Assembly: GCA_963704545.1 (NCBI GenBank)
Contig: OY969915.1
Coordinates: forward strand, 186,001-250,000
Length of the DNA: 64,000 nt
Source: VRUE01 sp963704545
GTDB taxonomy: Bacteria > Actinomycetota > Thermoleophilia > Solirubrobacterales > 70-9
Reading direction: 5' to 3'
The position numbers and the translations under genes are program-made. The notes under the pieces were generated by a model. The model was not told the origin of the DNA. It saw only the letters and a program-made list of their open reading frames with translations, and searched no databases. Below, piece by piece: positions 24,168 to 31,168 of this stretch; position 1 is the stretch's first letter, and every line of letters starts with the position of its first letter.

Positions 24168-25999
24168 ATCGCGCACTCGCCCTCGCCCCTCTCGACCTTG
24201 TAGGGGCTCGATCGGTTCCAGTCGATGAACTGCTGCATCGTCTCGAGGCTGAACTCGGCGGGCAGCGTCAGGTCCTTGACCTCTTCTTCGAAGCGGGCGG
24301 CGCCGATCCGCTCGGCGAAGGGGTTGAACTCCTCGTCCGCCCCGGAGCGCTCCGCCTCGTAGAGGCGCACCCAGCGCTCGACCGCCTCGGGCACCCGCTT
24401 GGCGGGGATGCGCGACTTGAGCCGCGTGCCGAAGATGACCTCCCCGCCCTCGTAGTTGCCGCCGATGTGCGGGATGTAGGCCGGGACCTGGCGGTCCCCC
24501 ACCTTCAGCGAGGCGCCGTAGAAGCCGATGTTGGCGATGTGGTGCTGGCTGCAGCCATTGGGGCAGCCGCTCATCTTGACGTGGATCTTGCGGGTCAGCC
24601 CGTCGGTGATCTCCATCTCCTCGAGCCGCTCCTTGATCGCCTGGTTGAGGCCCATCGAGCTGGTGATGCCCATCTTGCAGCTGTCGGTGCCGGGGCAGCT
24701 GACCACGTCGGTGATCTCACGCGCGCCGGCCTCGCCGAGGCCGAGCTCGGCCAGCCGCTGCCAGACGTCGTAGAGCGCCTCGTCGCGGACCCAGCGCAGG
24801 ACCAGGTTCTGCTGCACGGTGCTGCGCGCGTAGCCGCCGGTGTACTCGCGCATGATCGCGGCCAGGCCGCGGAACTGCTCCGGGGTCAGGTCGCCGCGGT
24901 AAATCTTCACCTCGACCGCGGAGAAGCCCCCCTGGCGCTGCGCCTGGACGTTGCCTTCGACGAAGCGGTCGAACTCGGTGCGGTCGCCGTTGGGCGAGGC
25001 GGCGGTCGGCGGCGCCGCGGGGGCGTTGGCCTCCTCGTCGTCGTCGAAGCGCAGCCGCTCGACGTCGAAGTCGCGCTCGGCCACCCAGTCGCCTTCGAGC
25101 TCGGCGTCGACCTGCTCGCGGAAGGCCTCGATGCCGATCTTGTCGACCAAGACCTTGATCCGGGCGCGGGCGCGGTTGACGCGCAGCCACTCCTGGCGGT
25201 CGAAGATGCGCAGCGCGGCCTCGGTGACCTTGAGGTAGTCGCCGTTGTCGGCCTCGACGAACTCGTAGAGCGTCGGCGCGATGCGGGGCATGATCGAGGT
25301 GCCGCCGCCGACGCGGATCTCGAAACCCTTGACCCCGTCGCGTTCGCGCGAGAGGAAGGCGACGTCGTGGATGCCGGCGATCGCGCGGTCCTCGTCGGAG
25401 CCGCTGAAGGAGGTCTTGATCTTGCGCGGCATCAGCTGCGTCGTCGGGTGGCGGACGAAGTAGCGGGCGTAGGCGCCGGCGTAGGGCGTCGGGTCGAAGA
25501 TCTCGTCGGGCGCGACGCCGGCCCAGGGGTCGCCGGTGACGTTGCGGACCGTGTTGCCGCAGCCCTCGCGGGAGGAGAGGCCGACCGCGGAGATTTCGCG
25601 GATCAGCGACTCCATGTCGCGCAGGGGGACGTGGTGGATCTGGATGTTCTGCCGCGTCGTGATGTGCCCCTTCTCGAGCGGGGCCCACTTCTCGACCACG
25701 TCGGCGAAGGCCTCCATCTGCTCGGGGGTGACGCCGCCGAAGGGGAGCTTCACCCGCACCATCTGCACGTCGGGCTGGCGCTGGCCGTAGACGCCCTGTT
25801 TGAGGCGGAAGCCGATGAACTCGTCTTCGGCCATCTTGCCGGCGAGGAACCCCTCGGCTTCGTTGTCGAAGTCGTCGAACTCGCGCTCGATGATCGGGAT
25901 GATGTGCCCCGGGACGTTCTCGTAGCGCTCGGGGTTCTCGAGGGTGCCGGTGCGGCCCTTGCCCCGCTGCTCCTTCTGCTGGTCGACTGCTACCTCCAC
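24164..25999 (-). CDS. Sulfite (or nitrite) reductase, siroheme/[4Fe-4S] type
   Basis: A 611-residue protein with two ferredoxin-like halves: GHITTRQNIQIHHVPL and SREGCGNTVRNV in the first, and CPGTDSCKMGI with SGCPNGCSQH (four Cys ligands) in the second. This is the ferredoxin-dependent sulfite reductase (Sir/NirA) family, which reduces sulfite to sulfide. Operon context with cysH, sat and cysC favours sulfite over nitrite. A Pro/Ala-rich acidic insert (about residues 330-350) joins the halves. It starts at GTG 25999, which follows AGG. The short AT-rich gap to the rhodanese gene could hold a promoter. Confidence 0.92.
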   Translation of the reverse strand: MEVAVDQQKEQRGKGRTGTLENPERYENVPGHIIPIIEREFDDFDNEAEGFLAGKMAEDEFIGFRLKQGVYGQRQPDVQMVRVKLPFGGVTPEQMEAFADVVEKWAPLEKGHITTRQNIQIHHVPLRDMESLIREISAVGLSSREGCGNTVRNVTGDPWAGVAPDEIFDPTPYAGAYARYFVRHPTTQLMPRKIKTSFSGSDEDRAIAGIHDVAFLSRERDGVKGFEIRVGGGTSIMPRIAPTLYEFVEADNGDYLKVTEAALRIFDRQEWLRVNRARARIKVLVDKIGIEAFREQVDAELEGDWVAERDFDVERLRFDDDEEANAPAAPPTAASPNGDRTEFDRFVEGNVQAQRQGGFSAVEVKIYRGDLTPEQFRGLAAIMREYTGGYARSTVQQNLVLRWVRDEALYDVWQRLAELGLGEAGAREITDVVSCPGTDSCKMGITSSMGLNQAIKERLEEMEITDGLTRKIHVKMSGCPNGCSQHHIANIGFYGASLKVGDRQVPAYIPHIGGNYEGGEVIFGTRLKSRIPAKRVPEAVERWVRLYEAERSGADEEFNPFAERIGAARFEEEVKDLTLPAEFSLETMQQFIDWNRSSPYKVERGEGECAI

Positions 26000-26038
26000 C
26001 CTGTGGAAAATAGCAAAACCTGACAGGGATTAGGGTAT

Positions 26039-26434
26039 TTATTCCTTGGGCGCAGGCGGAAGGCGCTTCTCGGCGTGCAGTATCGAGGCGGCCTCGCCGG
26101 ACTCGGCCACCTGCCCGCCCTCGGGCTCGAGCGGCAGGCCCTCGCCGGCCCAGCCGACAATCCCCTCGCTCAGCTTCACCGCGTCGTACCCCTCGGCCGC
26201 CATCGCTTCGGCCGCCATCGTCGACCGGTTGCCACCGCGGCAATAAAGAACCACGGGCCGCTCCCGGTCGATCTCCCCCGCACGCTCGCTCAACTCCGCC
26301 AGCGGCAGGTGGGTCGCCCCGGCGATCCGCCCCATCTCCCACTCATGCCCAGCCCGCACATCGACAAGCTGCGCCCCGCCAGCCACAAGCTCCTGCGCCT
26401 CCTCGCGCGAAACCTCTTTCACCTCTTCGCTCAT
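26039..26434 (-). CDS. Rhodanese-like sulfurtransferase
   Basis: A 131-residue single-domain rhodanese: EEAQELVAGGAQLVDVRAGHEW, then LYCRGGNRSTMAAE, where Cys is the persulfide-carrying active-site residue, then VKLSEGIVGWAGEGLPL. It transfers sulfane sulfur between thiol acceptors. It is located immediately upstream of the sulfite reductase gene on the same strand, so it probably helps handle reduced sulfur. The ATG at 26434 is preferred; upstream residues belong to palindrome P2. Confidence 0.88.
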   Translation of the reverse strand: MSEEVKEVSREEAQELVAGGAQLVDVRAGHEWEMGRIAGATHLPLAELSERAGEIDRERPVVLYCRGGNRSTMAAEAMAAEGYDAVKLSEGIVGWAGEGLPLEPEGGQVAESGEAASILHAEKRLPPAPKE

Positions 26435-26461
26435 AACCCGGAATCTAGCGACGTGTTGCAA

Positions 26462-26539
26462 GAGAGGGCGAGGTGCCCCCTCCCAAACACTCAAGCGCGG
26501 CTCCCGCCGCGCGTTTGGGAGGGGGCACCCCGCCCTCTC
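26462..26539. repeat. Palindromic element, family P2, copy c
   Basis: 27-bp arms (26462-26488 and 26513-26539) with one mismatch, around the core ACTCAAGCGCGGC-N-GCCGCGC. It lies between the rhodanese start and the dodecin end (same strand). Confidence 0.92.
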
Positions 26540-26548
26540 CCAACAAAG

Positions 26549-26758
26549 TCAATCGATCTCAGTCCCTTCGATCAAGAAGGCGACCCGGACGTGAGCGCGA
26601 TACTCGTCCAGGTTCTCGCCCCGAATCCCAGTAGAAACGATGTCGACCGCCCGGATGTTGCGCAGCGTCCCCTGCGCCTGGGCCAAAGCCTGCTTCGCCG
26701 CGTCGTCGGTGGACGTCTTCGAGCTTCCGACCAGCTCGATGATCTTCACGACAGCCAT
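26549..26758 (-). CDS. Dodecin family flavin-binding protein
   Basis: A 69-residue protein starting MAVVKIIELVGSS, a hallmark of dodecin, with the following TSTDDAAKQALAQAQ helix and the VRVAFLIEG strand. Dodecins form hollow dodecamers that store or buffer flavins (riboflavin, FMN). The ATG at 26758 overlaps the end of the short upstream gene by 13 nt. Confidence 0.9.
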   Translation of the reverse strand: MAVVKIIELVGSSKTSTDDAAKQALAQAQGTLRNIRAVDIVSTGIRGENLDEYRAHVRVAFLIEGTEID

Positions 26759-26940
26759 CTCACTCCTCCTTCTTGATCCTCGACAGTGCCCTTCGCGCTG
26801 ACCCCTTCGAGCAGCGCCGCCCGCTGCCACGGGCTGACAGCCTCCTCCTGGCCGCCGGGCGCCGGCGCCGTCTCGGCGACGAACCGCTCGACCGCCGCCG
26901 CGATCGCGGCGGCCTCGTCTTCGCTCGGGCTCCGGGCCAT
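26746..26940 (-). CDS. Small protein, possibly acyl-CoA carboxylase epsilon-like
   Basis: A 64-residue protein with an N-terminal helix (EDEAAAIAAAVERFVAET) and a short SPWQRAALLEGV segment. This layout faintly resembles actinobacterial AccE-type epsilon subunits (an EEVAALVAVL-like helix then WRRAARLEG), which help acyl-CoA carboxylase complexes. The resemblance is by eye only, and no carboxylase gene is adjacent. The C-terminal 15 residues overlap the dodecin gene. Start ATG 26940. Confidence 0.5.
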   Translation of the reverse strand: MARSPSEDEAAAIAAAVERFVAETAPAPGGQEEAVSPWQRAALLEGVSAKGTVEDQEGGVRWLS

Positions 26941-26989
26941 GCCCGAAGCCTAGTCGAGACTCCAATTGGCACACTTTCGCGCATATTTT

Positions 26990-27019
26990 GTTACATTACC
27001 TTATGGTGAGTGATGTAAC
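26990..27019. promoter_or_regulatory. Inverted repeat operator upstream of the antitoxin gene
   Basis: GTTACAT at 26990-26996 and ATGTAAC at 27013-27019 are perfectly complementary with 16 nt between. They directly precede the RHH antitoxin start, the expected site for autorepression of a toxin-antitoxin operon. The intervening GGTGAG (27005-27010) is also the likely ribosome site. Confidence 0.7.
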
Positions 27020-27265
27020 TTGGCCCGCATGAAGCGACTGCAGATATCGATCGAGCCCGAGCTGGACGCGGCGGTTGAAAGACGCGCCGAAGAAGAGGGG
27101 CTCTCGAAGGCGGAGGTGATCAGGCGTTGCGTGCGGGAGGAGATACGACCATTGCCACCCATAGAGGAGGACCCGTTCTTCAAGCTGTGCGGGACGGTGT
27201 CCAGCGATCCCAACGACACCCGTACGATCGACGAGGTCGTCTACGGACTGAAGCCGCCCCCCTGA
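27020..27265 (+). CDS. Ribbon-helix-helix (CopG/Arc-type) antitoxin
   Basis: An 81-residue protein: RLQISIEPELDAAVERRAEEEGLSKAEVIRRCVREE is a typical RHH (strand then two helices), followed by a short tail (IDEVVYGLKPP) that usually binds the PIN toxin. It should bind its own operator and neutralise the toxin. The start is TTG 27020, 9 nt after GGTGAG; ATG 27029 is also possible. Its stop overlaps the start of the toxin frame. It is divergent from the dodecin/AccE-like genes. Confidence 0.85.
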   Translation: MARMKRLQISIEPELDAAVERRAEEEGLSKAEVIRRCVREEIRPLPPIEEDPFFKLCGTVSSDPNDTRTIDEVVYGLKPPP

Positions 27266-27663
27266 TCTTCGCGGACACCTCATTTCTGATCGCGGCGATG
27301 GACGACCGCGATTCTCGCCACGAAATGGCGCTCGCCCTCCTGAGACAGGTGACCACACGGCGCATCATGGCTACGAACCTGATCCGAGGCGAGACCTGGA
27401 CCTGGCTTCGCTGCAAGCGATGGCATCGCAAGGCCGTGGAATTCCTCGACAGCATCGGCGGCAATGGCCAGCACATCCAGGTGGCGCGCGTCTCCGTCGA
27501 GGTCGAAGACGAGGCGCTGCGCTGGCTGCGCCAGCACGACGAGCGCGAGTACTCCTTCGTCGACGCAACCAGCTTCGCCTACATGCGTGCCAGGGGGATA
27601 GACGAGGCGCTGGCCTTCGACGGCGACTTCGCGGCCGCCGGGTTCACCGAACTCCGCCCGTAG
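27262..27663 (+). CDS. PIN-domain (VapC-type) ribonuclease toxin
   Basis: About 133 residues. Conserved acidic residues: FADTSFLIAAMDDRD (first Asp), NLIRGETWTWLR (Glu), and SFVDATSFAYMRARGIDEALAFDGDF (two Asp). These form the metal site of PIN RNases that cleave tRNA or rRNA. The frame starts best at CTG 27262, overlapping the antitoxin stop TGA in CTGA; no ATG, GTG or TTG lies near the conserved beginning. Co-translation from the antitoxin is likely. Together they form a VapBC-type module. Confidence 0.85.
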   Translation: MIFADTSFLIAAMDDRDSRHEMALALLRQVTTRRIMATNLIRGETWTWLRCKRWHRKAVEFLDSIGGNGQHIQVARVSVEVEDEALRWLRQHDEREYSFVDATSFAYMRARGIDEALAFDGDFAAAGFTELRP

Positions 27664-27678
27664 CCAGGGCTCAACCGC

Positions 27679-28416
27679 TCAGTTGTCGCGCGCCTCGGCC
27701 ACCCGCCGGGCTGCGGTCGCACCCAGATAGGGGGTGAGCGCGAACTCGACCAGCTCGCCCAGCAGTCCCTCGAGCTCCTCGGGCCGCCCGACCACGATGC
27801 GCTGGTAGACGATCCAGAAGATGCCGCCGACGATCGTCTCCTCCAGCGTCGGTGGCAGGCGCTCGCCCGCCTCGCTGGCTCGCCGGCCGAGCCGGAAGAA
27901 AGGGGCGACCGCGCGCACCGTCCGCTCGTAGCGCTGGGCCGCCGCCGGCCCGGCGGCGAGCGATTCGACCACGAAGACGCGGGCCAGGGCCGACTCGCTC
28001 GCCACGTAGGCAAGGAAGGCACCGACCCCGGCACGAACCTGGTCGGCCCACTCGGGCGGAGCGACCCTGACGGCGGCGGAGACGTGACTCATCGCTTCTT
28101 CGCCGGCCAGGTCGGAGGCGGCGAGGAAGCAATCCTCCTTGTTGGCGAAGTTGCCGTAGAAGGTGTTCCTGGCGACGCCGGCCCGCTTGACGATGCCGGC
28201 TACGGTCACATCCCGGTAGCCGTGCTCGACGATCTCCTGGGCCAACGCGTGGACGATCCGCGCGCGCTGGTGCCGAGCCACGAACTCGCTCGAGAGATGC
28301 TGCCTGGCCGGAGGCGTACCGACCGTGCTCACACTCGGCGGAGTGCCACCGTTCGACAGTGGCAGATGGACCTCGGACGTAACTGCCGCTTCCTGGGCGT
28401 GCATAGGGAATGACAT
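27679..28416 (-). CDS. TetR-family transcriptional regulator
   Basis: A 245-residue protein. A disordered N-terminus (about 45 residues) precedes the HTH (ARIVHALAQEIVEHGYRDVTVAGIVKRAGVARNTFYGNFANKEDCF). The ligand domain is TetR_C_11-like with low similarity to anything I can name. It starts at ATG 28416; ATG 28404 is an alternative. It is divergent from the double-TetR gene, so it may control itself and its neighbour. Ligand unknown. Confidence 0.85.
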   Translation of the reverse strand: MSFPMHAQEAAVTSEVHLPLSNGGTPPSVSTVGTPPARQHLSSEFVARHQRARIVHALAQEIVEHGYRDVTVAGIVKRAGVARNTFYGNFANKEDCFLAASDLAGEEAMSHVSAAVRVAPPEWADQVRAGVGAFLAYVASESALARVFVVESLAAGPAAAQRYERTVRAVAPFFRLGRRASEAGERLPPTLEETIVGGIFWIVYQRIVVGRPEELEGLLGELVEFALTPYLGATAARRVAEARDN

Positions 28417-28527
28417 ACAAACACGTTCTTACGCTCAGGTCAACATTCCTTATCCGTCTTCCAAGGCTAACCCTCGAAAATTCGTGACATTATGGCCGTC
28501 GAAACAGGAATTTTGTGCCAGATTGGC

Positions 28528-28556
28528 TTGTCTTTACAGAGAATCACGCGTACTAT
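28528..28556 (+). promoter_or_regulatory. Promoter for the double-TetR gene
   Basis: TTGTCT (28528-28533), 17-nt spacer, TACTAT (28551-28556). The predicted transcription start falls about 10 nt before ATG 28573, so the mRNA has a very short leader. This supports 28573 over the upstream start codons. Confidence 0.55.
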
Positions 28557-28572
28557 TCCTACTCACAAGATC

Positions 28573-29904
28573 ATGAGAATCGCTGAGGAGGCAGATATCG
28601 CCGGTCGTGGGCCCACGACGACGCTGAAAACCCCGTGGGGGGACGCCGGGACGCTGCGCGAGCGGAAGCTCCAACCCGGCCGCAGGCTCCCGGCCGAGGA
28701 GGTCGCGCGCAACCAGCGCGAACGCCTCTACGCGGCGATGGTCGCGGTGGTCGCCGAGAAAGGCTACGAGGCGACGCGCGTCGCCGACCTGCTCGAGCTG
28801 TCCGGGGTCTCGCGCAGCGCCTTCTATGACCATTTCAAGGACAAGGAAGAGTGCCTTCTGGCAGCCCTCGAGGCATTCGTCGGCCCCGCGATCGATTCCA
28901 TCGTCGGCGACGGCGAGGACCATCCCCCCACAGAGGAGCGCGCTCGCGAGGCCTTCGGGACCTTTGTCCAGCTGATCGTCGACCAGGCGGCGGCAGCGCG
29001 CATGTGCTTCGTCGAGATCTACGCGGCGGGTCCACGGGCGGTGGAGGAGATCGACCGCACGACCGATGCCTTCCAGGGCTTCGTCGCGGCGACGCTCGGA
29101 CGGGTCCGGGGTGACGAGAAGATGCCGCCCGAGCTGGTGCGGGCGCTGATCGGCGGCGTGCGCAAGGTCATCCACACGCGGCTCTACCGCGGCGAAGAGG
29201 ATGAGCTGGTCGCGCTGGTCGTGCAGATGTGGGACTGGGCGCTGGCCTACCCCCCTCCGCCCACCCCCCTCCGCCGTCCTCGCAACAAGCCACCCGCCAA
29301 CGCCGGCCCGGTGCAGGGCTATGGCCCGGCCGAGCGGATCCTGCGCGCCCTGGCATCGGTGGTCGCCGAGAAGGGCTATCCGGCGACGACGATCGGCGAC
29401 GTGGCCGCCCGGGCCTCGATCTCCCTCTCGACCTTCTACGCCAACTTCGCCGACAAGGAGGAGGCGATGCTGGCCGCGGTCGACAGCGGCTCGGCGCAGA
29501 TGCTGGCGACGACGCTGCCGGCCTTCCGCCGTGCGTCGGACTGGCCGCACCAGGTTCGCGGCGCCTTCGCCGGGATGTTCGCCTTCTGCGCGGCCGAGCC
29601 CGAGTACACGAGGCTGGGCGCGGTCGACGTCTACGCCGCCGGCAAACGGGCGCTGGAACAGCGCGACCAGGTGATGGAGGGCATGGAGGCGCTGCTCGTG
29701 CCCGGCTACCAGATCAACCCCGGCGTCAGCCCGATTGCCGCCGAGGCGATCGGCGGCGCGATCTACTCGATGATCTACGACCAGGTGAAGCGGTCCGGCC
29801 CCGAGAGCATGCAGGAAATCGTCCCGCTCGCCACCTACGTCACTCTCGCTCCGTTCGTCGGGGCAGAGGAAGCGTGCGCGGTGGCGAACGGCGAAAAGCG
29901 GTGA
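28573..29904 (+). CDS. Tandem (double) TetR-family regulator
   Basis: A 443-residue protein with two complete TetR units. HTH 1 is at about residues 48-95 (RLYAAMVAVVAEKGYEATRVADLLELSGVSRSAFYDHFKDKEECL) and HTH 2 at about 250-300 (ILRALASVVAEKGYPATTIGDVAARASISLSTFYANFADKEEAM). Each is followed by its own ligand-binding helices, joined by a Pro-rich linker (PPPPTPLRRPRNK). A single chain may therefore form an internal dimer. ATG 28573 has no clear ribosome site, but the promoter at 28528 supports it. It is divergent from the single TetR gene. Confidence 0.85.
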   Translation: MRIAEEADIAGRGPTTTLKTPWGDAGTLRERKLQPGRRLPAEEVARNQRERLYAAMVAVVAEKGYEATRVADLLELSGVSRSAFYDHFKDKEECLLAALEAFVGPAIDSIVGDGEDHPPTEERAREAFGTFVQLIVDQAAAARMCFVEIYAAGPRAVEEIDRTTDAFQGFVAATLGRVRGDEKMPPELVRALIGGVRKVIHTRLYRGEEDELVALVVQMWDWALAYPPPPTPLRRPRNKPPANAGPVQGYGPAERILRALASVVAEKGYPATTIGDVAARASISLSTFYANFADKEEAMLAAVDSGSAQMLATTLPAFRRASDWPHQVRGAFAGMFAFCAAEPEYTRLGAVDVYAAGKRALEQRDQVMEGMEALLVPGYQINPGVSPIAAEAIGGAIYSMIYDQVKRSGPESMQEIVPLATYVTLAPFVGAEEACAVANGEKR

Positions 29905-29911
29905 TTGTTGG

Positions 29912-29989
29912 GGGATGGCGGGTGCCCCTCCCCAAAACGCGCGGCAGGAGCCGCGCTTGAGTGTTTTGGGGAGGGGCACCCGCCATCCC
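29912..29989. repeat. Palindromic element, family P2, copy d (inverted)
   Basis: 27-bp perfect arms (29912-29938 and 29963-29989) around the inverted core GCGCGGC-N-GCCGCGCTTGAGT. It immediately follows the double-TetR gene and ends where the structured intergenic region begins. Confidence 0.92.
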
Positions 29990-30200
29990 TCTCGAAGCGC
30001 ACACGAGCTTCGAAAAGCTCCCTTTCCAAACCCCCGTCACGAAGCGTGAGCACGGCTTGAGCTCATAAAAGCTTGGGAGACACGGGCCGGCTGCAGACTC
30101 GGGCTTTTGGAGCTGTTGGAAGGAACTGGGCTTGGCCTCTTCGTCGCCAAAGCCCTGCCCCTCCATTGTTCGCGTCCATAAGGACGGCTCACCCCCTACC
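29990..30200 (-). ncRNA. Candidate structured intergenic RNA/repeat, copy 1
   Basis: About 210 nt between the P2 palindrome and a 19-codon ORF. It shares ordered blocks with 56784-57094: AGCTTGGG (30070-30077), CTCGG, GTTGGAAGGA (30115-30124), GGACGGC (30182-30188) and CCCCCTACC (30192-30200), plus an AGCGCAC...GAGCTTCGAA patch near the palindrome. On the minus strand the region begins exactly at the stop codon of the upstream ORF (GGTAGGGGG) and ends at a P2 palindrome. I cannot match it to a named RNA family. An untranslated region, a small RNA or a longer repeat family are all possible. Confidence 0.4.
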
Positions 30201-30255
30201 TCATCTTGATGGTCGAGAGCAGCGGTGCGACCTCGGACACGGCTTTGATCTTCAT
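30196..30255 (-). CDS. Possible 19-residue peptide gene
   Basis: ATG 30255 to TAG 30196 encodes MKIKAVSEVAPLLSTIKMR. It is preceded by an AAGGGGGGTGAG ribosome-site-like tract and by an AT-rich stretch containing CTCAAAT/ATTTGAG. The same GGGGGTGAG motif recurs just after the stop. It could be a leader peptide, a small signalling peptide or spurious; no processing enzyme is adjacent. Identification is tentative. Confidence 0.35.
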   Translation of the reverse strand: MKIKAVSEVAPLLSTIKMR

Positions 30256-30276
30256 GGCTCACCCCCCTTCCCTTTA

Positions 30277-30310
30277 CTCAAATCTTCCTGAATAATCTAG
30301 AACATTTGAG
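30277..30310. promoter_or_regulatory. Inverted repeat CTCAAAT-N20-ATTTGAG
   Basis: Arms 30277-30283 and 30304-30310 lie in the AT-rich region between the 19-codon ORF and the winged-helix gene. This is a plausible operator for the regulator encoded at 30428, but the function is inferred only from position. Confidence 0.45.
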
Positions 30311-30427
30311 CGTTCAATGGGGGGCTGTATTCCAGGGGGCTTTGCCTTTCGTTAGGTTGGCGCCGGTCGTACCGCTTTAGAAAAGTGCGAGTACCGAGCG
30401 GAACTCGCGGGAATCAGAGGAGGACCG

Positions 30428-31090
30428 ATGGCCGAAAAAAAGAGGAGGCCCACTGCCCGTGGAAAGGCGGTGCAGCGCGAAGCTCAGGAAGCTGTAGACC
30501 AGAGCCTGATTAAGGCTCTGGGCAACGAGGTCAGGGTTGCGATCCTCTCGCTTCTCAACTTCGCCGTTGACGAGGAATGGAGCCCCAACATGCTCCACAA
30601 GGAGCTGGGGATCGGCCTGAGCCAGATCAGCTACCACGTGACCCAACTGAAGAAATACGGGCTGATCGAACTGACGAAAACGGAGCCTCGGCGCGGTGCT
30701 AATGAGCACTTCTACAAGGCGACCACGCGGGTGATCCTGCCGGAAGGCATGGCGGCGGCCCTGCCCAAGTCGGCTCGCTCGGCGGCCCTCGCCAAAGTCT
30801 TGACGATGGCCGAAAAAGACATCAAGGTAGCCCTCAAGACGGGCACCTTCGACGACCGGCCCGACCATCATGCGTCCTGGTCGCCGTTCCAGTTCGACGA
30901 CCTGGCGCGCGAAAGGATTCACGCCAAGCTGGACGAAGCGCTTGAGCTTGCCATCGAGGAAGAGGAGGGATCGCTGACGCGCGCCAAGGAGAGCGGCAGC
31001 GACTTGATCCCTACCAGCATCGTCATGTTCGCCTTCACGTCAGGGCGGAAAACGGGCGGCGCAAGCTCAGCGTTTCGTCAGCGCTCCTAG
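30428..31090 (+). CDS. ArsR-like winged-helix transcriptional regulator
   Basis: A 220-residue protein. Residues about 25-100 form a winged helix (LIKALGNEVRVAILSLLNFA, LSQISYHVTQLKKYGLIELTKT, RRGANEHFYKATTRV). The remaining helical half is hydrophilic and acidic (ELAIEEEEG), unlike canonical ArsR, so it may bind another ligand or form a dimer. GGAGG lies 5 nt before ATG 30428. The 170-bp upstream region contains the inverted repeat at 30277. No metal-binding Cys cluster is visible, so it is unlikely to be a metal sensor. Confidence 0.8.
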   Translation: MAEKKRRPTARGKAVQREAQEAVDQSLIKALGNEVRVAILSLLNFAVDEEWSPNMLHKELGIGLSQISYHVTQLKKYGLIELTKTEPRRGANEHFYKATTRVILPEGMAAALPKSARSAALAKVLTMAEKDIKVALKTGTFDDRPDHHASWSPFQFDDLARERIHAKLDEALELAIEEEEGSLTRAKESGSDLIPTSIVMFAFTSGRKTGGASSAFRQRS

Positions 31091-31168
31091 CCGGGAGCAG
31101 CGGTGGCGAGTCCGGAGGCAACCCGAAACCCGCAAGCTGCTTCTACAGAGAGGGATAGACGGGCTGAA

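Noticed and set aside
29840..30262. A 140-codon minus-strand frame through the intergenic region
   Set aside because: It runs through palindrome P2 and the candidate RNA; no protein-like features.
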